NCBI GenBank assembly: GCA_002709225.1
Contig: PAQH01000090.1
Location: 1-40,605 of the forward strand
Origin: Planctomycetaceae bacterium
GTDB lineage: Bacteria; Planctomycetota; Planctomycetia; Pirellulales; Pirellulaceae
Direction: 5' to 3'
DNA: 40,605 bases
Below the pieces are notes generated by a model. The model saw only the letters and a list, made by a program, of their open reading frames with translations, made no database searches and was not told where the DNA came from. A program made the position numbers and the translations under genes. Shown here piece after piece: positions 35,608 to 40,605 of the stretch (position 1 is the stretch's first letter; each line of letters opens with the position of its first letter).

Positions 35608-38043
35608 TTAACGCGGTTTTTCAGCAGGTTCCGCCGCCCAGATTTCGACTTCGGATAGCGTTAGTGTTTCCCCGGCGGTCCGTCCGGCGAATTGCATGCG
35701 CAAATAGCGGCTCCGGGGGCCTTGGCGGAGGGCAATCGATTTGTCGTAAACGTCGCCGGACGCGCCGCGCTGGGCAGTGGCCTGAGCCAGGCGGTGCCAC
35801 GTTCGGCCATCGAGACTACCCGCGCAGGTCAAGGCAGCCAGGCAGGTGCGAAACCACACTTTGACCTCGCTGAGGGCTCGTGGTTGCTGCAGGTCAAAAG
35901 TGATCGTGACCGGCCGCGGATCGGACCAGCTGGCGATCCAGTGGGTCTCCGGAAGCTGGTAATCTTCGTACGGTCTGGCCGTCCTTTTTTCGGCATGGAT
36001 GGCTTGGTGGCGGTCTGTGAGTCGCCCCTGTGAAAAGGGAATTTGGTTGTCGGGTAAATCAGCCCGCAGGGTGTCAGGTGGCCGTGAGTAACGGTAACTT
36101 CCACCACTGTCCAGATTCTGTTCGAACCAGGGGCGATCGTCGCGCCAGACGACGCGATTGTTGGTGAGGCAGACACCCTTTTGAGGCGGCGCGTGCCAGA
36201 TCAGGGTTTCTGGCAGTTTGAAATTCCAGATGTCGAATCCGGCTGGGGTCCCCATGCGGGCAACAAACCACTGGAAAAAGTTGCGCCACGCGGGTTCCGC
36301 TACATGGGTCGGCCAAAAGAGATGGGAAGCAAAAAGTACGGCGCGCCCCCGCCCCAGTTTGTGGGAGGTGATGGCGGGCGTGCCGTCATCGAATATGGCC
36401 AGGACCTTGACCGGTTTCTGTGGAGTGAATCGGTATGCGGGGCCGTGCACCGGCAGTCTTTTGGCGGGGGCTGGCGGACTCGGTTGGATGTGAACTGGAC
36501 GCGGTGCGGGTTTCACGGTGACCCCGAATGTCGCGGTTCGCCAGTGCGACGTATCGTTGCCCCAGAGATCTGTCTGGAAAGCCTCGGGGTCGCTGCAAAT
36601 CAGCGTGCCTCCCGCTTTTACAAACCGATGGAGCTTGACGGTAATCTCCGGGCGTTGGTACTTGGCAGCCGGTAGATAAATGATGTCGAAGCGATCTCTT
36701 AGTGTTGGCCATCTGGCAATCTGCCCACTGTCGATGAACCGGAACCAGGACGTCGCGACAGGACCCAGGAACGTATAGCAGGCCTGTGTGACCTGGCCAT
36801 AAAGGTCGGGGTTGTCGTGCGGACGGCTGGCAATCGTATCATCGTTGTAAACGATGGCGGTCTTTTGGTAATTCGGCAATCGGAGTTGCGGCATGCTGCG
36901 GATGAATCGCGCGATGTTCATCACGGTGTGGTAGCGGCGAGGTGAACTGAAATAGGTTGTCCGCAGGTCCCCTGTGGCTTTGGAAATGTTGAGGGTGTCG
37001 GGCAGGTAAAGATGCAGTCCGGTTCCACCGTTACGAAAAATTTGGCTGACTTCTTCCAGCACTTCGGCCGGTTTGGAATCTGGGTAATCGTAGTGTTCGA
37101 AATGGGTGCAGGGCCAAAAGTCCTTGCCCGTCAAATCGCTTACCACCTTGCTGTGGAATCCGGCTGTGGCACGCCACCGCGAAGAACCACCCGGGTATCC
37201 CATTTGTAGCGTGAAGAGATCTGCAAAAGGTGCCAGTTCACTCCATTCGGTGGGGTAGATACCACCCGGTGAGTCGAAAGAGGTGACGACAAGCTGTGGT
37301 GCCCTCCGCTTGACCATTTGGTACAGCTGCCGTTGCCGATCACGCAGCCTGGCTGCGACGTATCGATAGAGCGCGATCCACCTGTAAGGATTCGGGTCGT
37401 GGTCTTTGATACCCGCTGGTATCCCCCATTTGCCGCCACCGAATTCCTCACGCACTTGTCGGTTGAGGTCATGGATGTAGTCGTGACCGACTGGCTGACG
37501 CTTGAGCATTGCGGCGCGGTACACCGCGACATCGTCATCTTCGTCGCCAGCGAAGAGGCCCCACATTAAGCCGGCCGCAGGGTGGTCAAGAAAATTCTCG
37601 ACGCCCGCGAAGTAATGACGCAGAGAATCTGGGTGCAGAATGTGCAGGTAGTCGCCGTTGGGTAGGCGTATTTGGCGAGGGCATTCCGGTACGGTGCGCA
37701 GTTGGTATTTCTTGGCCAGCGCAAGGTCGTCTGTACGGTCGGGCCCACTTGATATCAGCTTGAACTGGAGCTCGCCATGGATGCGGTACATTTCTTCGCT
37801 CACGTAGCGAACACCCCAGCGCCCGGCGGTGGCGTGACCGACAGGGACATCCAGCAAATGTTGCCACATCAGGGCCCCCTGACGGCGCAGTCCGGCAGAC
37901 TGGTCGCTGAGAAGTGTTTTGAATTGGGGCTGTTCGACGACCCAGGACCGCAGTGGTTCCACCGCGGTCACCGGTTGGCGTATCGGCAGGGCCGCCAGTG
38001 CCGCGAACACAGTCAGCAACCGGAAAGTGAAGTGAGGTGTCAT
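35608..38043 (-). CDS. Exported glycoside-hydrolase-like protein with C-terminal discoidin-like domain
   Basis: The preferred start is the ATG at 38043, giving 811 residues with a signal peptide (FTFRLLTVFAALAALP). The ATG at 38097, just after the MFS stop, would add 18 residues. The N-terminal 370 residues look like a TIM-barrel sugar-active enzyme: GLMWGLFAGDEDDD holds candidate acidic residues near 180-190, and LVVTSFDSPGGIYPTEWSEL and LFTLQMGYPG follow. A Rossmann-like part resembling the beta-galactosidase trimerisation/GATase domain lies at about 400-600 (TAIVYNDDTIASRPHDN, LHRFVKAGGTLICSDPEAF). About 125 C-terminal residues (VTITFDLQQPRALSEVKVWF, YLRMQFAGRTAGETLTLSEVEIW) look like an F5/8 type C carbohydrate-binding domain. 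The GH family is not certain. It is coupled to the MFS gene, suggesting a sugar-use unit. Confidence 0.75.
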   Translation of the reverse strand: MTPHFTFRLLTVFAALAALPIRQPVTAVEPLRSWVVEQPQFKTLLSDQSAGLRRQGALMWQHLLDVPVGHATAGRWGVRYVSEEMYRIHGELQFKLISSGPDRTDDLALAKKYQLRTVPECPRQIRLPNGDYLHILHPDSLRHYFAGVENFLDHPAAGLMWGLFAGDEDDDVAVYRAAMLKRQPVGHDYIHDLNRQVREEFGGGKWGIPAGIKDHDPNPYRWIALYRYVAARLRDRQRQLYQMVKRRAPQLVVTSFDSPGGIYPTEWSELAPFADLFTLQMGYPGGSSRWRATAGFHSKVVSDLTGKDFWPCTHFEHYDYPDSKPAEVLEEVSQIFRNGGTGLHLYLPDTLNISKATGDLRTTYFSSPRRYHTVMNIARFIRSMPQLRLPNYQKTAIVYNDDTIASRPHDNPDLYGQVTQACYTFLGPVATSWFRFIDSGQIARWPTLRDRFDIIYLPAAKYQRPEITVKLHRFVKAGGTLICSDPEAFQTDLWGNDTSHWRTATFGVTVKPAPRPVHIQPSPPAPAKRLPVHGPAYRFTPQKPVKVLAIFDDGTPAITSHKLGRGRAVLFASHLFWPTHVAEPAWRNFFQWFVARMGTPAGFDIWNFKLPETLIWHAPPQKGVCLTNNRVVWRDDRPWFEQNLDSGGSYRYSRPPDTLRADLPDNQIPFSQGRLTDRHQAIHAEKRTARPYEDYQLPETHWIASWSDPRPVTITFDLQQPRALSEVKVWFRTCLAALTCAGSLDGRTWHRLAQATAQRGASGDVYDKSIALRQGPRSRYLRMQFAGRTAGETLTLSEVEIWAAEPAEKPR

Positions 38044-38098
38044 GGTGTGCCAGAGCCCGGGAATGCCAGGTTTGGTTGCGAACAGCCACTTCGACATG

Positions 38099-39277
38099 TC
38101 AGTGGTTGTTGAGGAGGATGGTCAAGATGGTCAGGCAAGCACCGCAGCCGGCCACGACACAAAACGCCTTTTGGACGCCTGTCTTTTTCGCCAATTGACC
38201 GACAATAAAGGGGATCACCGCCCACCCAATGCCTCCGATGCAGAAAAACAGGCCGACCGCCCTCCCGGCGAGCGCTTGGTTCGTTTCATTCACATGGTTT
38301 AGCATGAGCGCGATAAGGATCGGGAAAATCGGGCCCATCACTGCGCCCGCGATCAGGAGCAGGCCGCAGGTCATCTTGCCACTGCGGCTGACGATGAACC
38401 CGGTGGTGATAACGGGCATCAGCGCCGCCAGCAGGATGAGTACTAGATGTTCTACCTGTTGGCTCATGAGTAACGCGGCGACCAGGCGCGACACTGTAAA
38501 TGTCAACCAGAACACCGACAAGAACGTCGCGCTGCGCGATTCTGTCACGTGGCGGTCCGCCATCAACGTGGTCGCCCAGGTGGCGATACTGGCTTCCACC
38601 GGGACGTGGAAGAAGAAGCCAATGCAGCATAGCAGCACCACACGATCACCGAGCAGGACCGAGAAGGCATTGTCAACCGCCGCGGCGGCGGGAGGTTCAT
38701 GACGCTCCCAGTCGACTCCCAGTGTGAGCAGAAGCGGAATCGCAATCAGAAAAGAAAATGCGACGAAGGTGCCTTTCAGCTTGAATCGGGTCAAGGACCA
38801 GGCCACGATGATCGGCATGACAAAGGCGCCGACGCCAAAAATAAAATCACCAAGATTCATGGCGAAGGAGAGCGGCGCGTCTTCACGGAGGGGAAGAAAA
38901 GCAGGGCCTTGGAACACGTTGAGTACGTTGACCAGCGCCGACCAGCCAGTGCCTAGCAGAAGGACTGAGACCAGTGCCATGGCGTAGTTGCGTACGCTCG
39001 CCAGTACCAGCACACTGGCGATCGTCAGGGCGCAGCCGCCGACAATGACGGATTGTCTGCCTTCCAAGTCTGCCAGGATGCCGGCGGCGAAGGCCATCGG
39101 GATCAAGGTAAAGCCGAAGACACTCACCAGTCCACCCACTTTTCCTTCATCGATTTGCAGGTGCCTCGCCAGCGGTACTTTGATGCTTCCCAGCAGTGCG
39201 TGGCACATGCCGGCGACGGTCAGGGCAGTCGCTTGCATCACAGTCAGATAGGGGTCCAGAATCGGTTCCGGCTCCAT
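38099..39277 (-). CDS. Major facilitator superfamily transporter
   Basis: The 392-residue product is almost entirely hydrophobic, with about 12 predicted helices and short loops. Loop 2-3 has the MFS-type pattern around AAGILADLEGRQSVIVGG (G-x-x-x-D-x-x-G-R). The N-terminal half contains PLARHLQIDEGKVGGLVSVFGFTLIPM. The second half begins near residue 210 (RVVLLCCIGFFFHVPVEASIATW) and repeats the helix pattern. It is 55 bp upstream of, and transcribed with, the exported glycoside-hydrolase-like gene, so a sugar or a glycoside breakdown product is a likely substrate. Direction of transport cannot be read from the sequence. Confidence 0.88.
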   Translation of the reverse strand: MEPEPILDPYLTVMQATALTVAGMCHALLGSIKVPLARHLQIDEGKVGGLVSVFGFTLIPMAFAAGILADLEGRQSVIVGGCALTIASVLVLASVRNYAMALVSVLLLGTGWSALVNVLNVFQGPAFLPLREDAPLSFAMNLGDFIFGVGAFVMPIIVAWSLTRFKLKGTFVAFSFLIAIPLLLTLGVDWERHEPPAAAAVDNAFSVLLGDRVVLLCCIGFFFHVPVEASIATWATTLMADRHVTESRSATFLSVFWLTFTVSRLVAALLMSQQVEHLVLILLAALMPVITTGFIVSRSGKMTCGLLLIAGAVMGPIFPILIALMLNHVNETNQALAGRAVGLFFCIGGIGWAVIPFIVGQLAKKTGVQKAFCVVAGCGACLTILTILLNNH

Positions 39278-39639
39278 AAGTTAACTCTTGTGGGCAGAAG
39301 GCGAGTGTCGGGTGGACGCTGCCGTAACATTTGCGGCACCACACAGCCTAGTGGACTGGAGCCGAACAACATACACCCATTGCCGCAGTTCCAGTCGGTG
39401 CTGGCCGACCTGACGCCTCGTCATACTGGCAATACGAGTGCTTTAGCGAGCGGGGTACACATTATCAGGGCTGCTCCAGTCGCTGTTTGCTGTGAGCTTC
39501 AGGAAGTGGCGTCAGCGGCGGCACGGAGGAGCAGGTTGATCGCTGGGGAATGGGGAATGCGCTGGGGAATATGGTGCGGGAAAGACAGACCACCTATGAT
39601 GGGTTCTGGTTCCGCAGTCAGGTTGGAAAACGGTTCGAG
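39278..39639. other. Divergent intergenic region
   Basis: These 362 bp separate the leftward MFS gene and the rightward HEAT gene and must hold promoters for both. TGGGGAAT occurs three times at 39544-39551, 39551-39558 and 39563-39570, just before an alternative ATG (39571) of the HEAT gene. No RNA gene or strong hairpin is visible. The plus-strand frame covering 39053-39697 is a shadow and is not called. Confidence 0.5.
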
Positions 39640-40605
39640 ATGGTGGCTTCAATGTGCAGACCTGAATGGTTCCAGCAAGGTTTGCTGGCCTTGCTGATGG
39701 CTTTGGGTTGGCTTGTCTGCCAACCCTTGCACGCACAAGAATCATTGCCTCTCCTGACACAACAGCTGTTGGGACCCAGTTTTGAATTGCGGTTACAGGC
39801 GGTCGCGAAAACAGGGATGCTTGGGGCCCAGGGACGGTCGGCGGCCCCCGCCTTGGTTGAAGCCCTTAAGTGCGAACAAATTGATGCGCTCACCGGCTCA
39901 GGTCCCCAGTTTTCGGCGTTACGGCAGCAGATCGGCGCAACGTTGAGTGGGCTGGCGACAGAAATTGGCCCCCTGTTGCAGCAGTCGGTGCGCGACAGGA
40001 ATGGGCTGGTGCGGGTGTGGTCTGCGTTTGCGTTGCTGAAGGCCAGGGGCCAAAGCACAAACGAGGCGCTGCAGGTACTCATTAAGGCGTTGCGGCAGCC
40101 ACCGGAAGTTGCCGCGGATGCCGGGATGGCGTTAGAGCTGATCGGCGCGCCGGCGGAGGGGGCGACCAAGGCGCTCGTGGAGCGTTTGGGTGACGATGTA
40201 TTTGCGGTCCGTGCCAATGCGACACTCGCCCTGGCTGCAGTGGCGCAGACCGATGCCGAAAATGAGCTGAGAACACTCCTTGGTTCGGGTGGAGTGGCAG
40301 CGATCTGCGCGGCGTTCGCACTGCAGCGTGTGGTGCCCTCCGCGTCCGAGGACGCATTGGTGGCGATCAAGCGGGGCCTGCAGGGTACTACATCCGCAGA
40401 GCGGACGCAGGCCGTCTGGGCGATCGGTCAGATGGGGCCCAGGGCCGCGGCGCTCGCGGGTGACCTGGTGGATAACTTTGAACGTCTGCAGCCAGAGCCA
40501 ACCGCGTACTGGTTTGGCCAACTGGGCCGGCTGGGAGTTGATCCCGCGATGGCATTGCTGGCTACGGGTGCCAGCCAGGAGTCGAAGCTCCTGGAACTCT
40601 TGTCG
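39640..40605 (+). CDS. Exported HEAT-repeat protein (partial, runs off the right edge)
   Basis: The reading frame is open from the ATG at 39640 to the window end, 322 codons, so the C-terminus is missing. An in-frame ATG at 39571 would add 23 residues. The N-terminus has a signal peptide (WFQQGLLALLMALGWLVCQPLHAQE). The rest is a series of helical pairs typical of HEAT repeats: SFELRLQAVAKTGMLG, LVRVWSAFALLKARG, AADAGMALELIGAP, FAVRANATLALAAV, VAAICAAFALQRVVP and RTQAVWAIGQMGPRAAAL. Each repeat has the V-x-A-x-x-A-L pattern of family members that bind other proteins or tetrapyrroles. Such exported HEAT proteins are common in Planctomycetota. Role unknown. Confidence 0.8.
   Translation, partial: MVASMCRPEWFQQGLLALLMALGWLVCQPLHAQESLPLLTQQLLGPSFELRLQAVAKTGMLGAQGRSAAPALVEALKCEQIDALTGSGPQFSALRQQIGATLSGLATEIGPLLQQSVRDRNGLVRVWSAFALLKARGQSTNEALQVLIKALRQPPEVAADAGMALELIGAPAEGATKALVERLGDDVFAVRANATLALAAVAQTDAENELRTLLGSGGVAAICAAFALQRVVPSASEDALVAIKRGLQGTTSAERTQAVWAIGQMGPRAAALAGDLVDNFERLQPEPTAYWFGQLGRLGVDPAMALLATGASQESKLLELLS

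Noticed and set aside
39053..39697. Plus-strand open frame over the MFS gene start
   Set aside because: It is antisense to a clear MFS gene and has no protein-like composition or family match.
1..40605. CRISPR arrays, tRNA or rRNA genes, insertion sequences
   Set aside because: No spaced direct repeats of CRISPR type, no tRNA-like T-loop with matching arms, and no transposase or terminal inverted repeats were seen by eye.

Overview
The window most likely comes from a member of the Planctomycetota. The right half carries genes that are hallmarks of that phylum: two DUF1501 proteins with Tat-like N-termini, a DUF1549/DUF1553 protein with the CxxCH-type SECHDHKYDP motif, exported HEAT-repeat proteins and a TolB-like propeller. 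This is inferred from families; no rRNA or tRNA is visible.

Left half (about 0.37-23.7 kb): a type VI secretion system (T6SS) built as two divergent operons around a 397-bp intergenic region (13478-13874). The leftward operon reads: giant membrane protein (1635 aa), tssB, tssC, a second tssC paralogue, tssE, tssF, tssG, hcp. The rightward operon reads: tssK, tssL, a short tssM, and a second giant membrane protein (1677 aa) with a VWA domain. tssA faces back convergently. Sheath (TssB/TssC), tube (Hcp), baseplate (TssE/F/G/K), membrane platform (TssL/TssM) and TssA are therefore present. ClpV/TssH, VgrG/TssI, PAAR and TssJ are not in the window.

The most interesting part is the membrane complex. 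TssM is only 476 aa: it keeps the two-helix hairpin, the cytoplasmic NTPase-like domain (Walker A degenerate) and the third helix, then stops, so the large periplasmic arm of canonical TssM is absent. Each operon also encodes a giant protein with one N-terminal membrane helix followed by a domain that looks like a caspase (C14) fold without its catalytic His/Cys. One continues into beta-rich domains with two EF-hand-like loops and a carboxypeptidase-regulatory-like C-terminus. The other continues into a coiled/helical region and a VWA domain with an intact MIDAS. I propose that these two proteins replace the TssM periplasmic arm and TssJ in a planctomycete-type T6SS envelope complex. This is inference.

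Middle and right (about 24-40.6 kb), transcription units: a two-gene leftward unit for a HEAT-like protein and a probable outer-membrane barrel protein; a rightward unit of exported nitrilase-family hydrolase, DUF1501 protein and TolB-like propeller; a small two-pass lipoprotein; a duplicated ABM-like protein; a DUF1549/DUF1553 + DUF1501 pair; a leftward MFS transporter + exported glycoside-hydrolase-like protein pair; and, running off the right edge, an exported HEAT-repeat protein. Repeats and hairpins of note are a 30-bp tandem repeat at the left edge, a perfect 12-bp inverted repeat between the two tssC genes, a 14-bp triple repeat before the first DUF1501 gene, and a tandem pair of strong hairpins near 30.8 kb.
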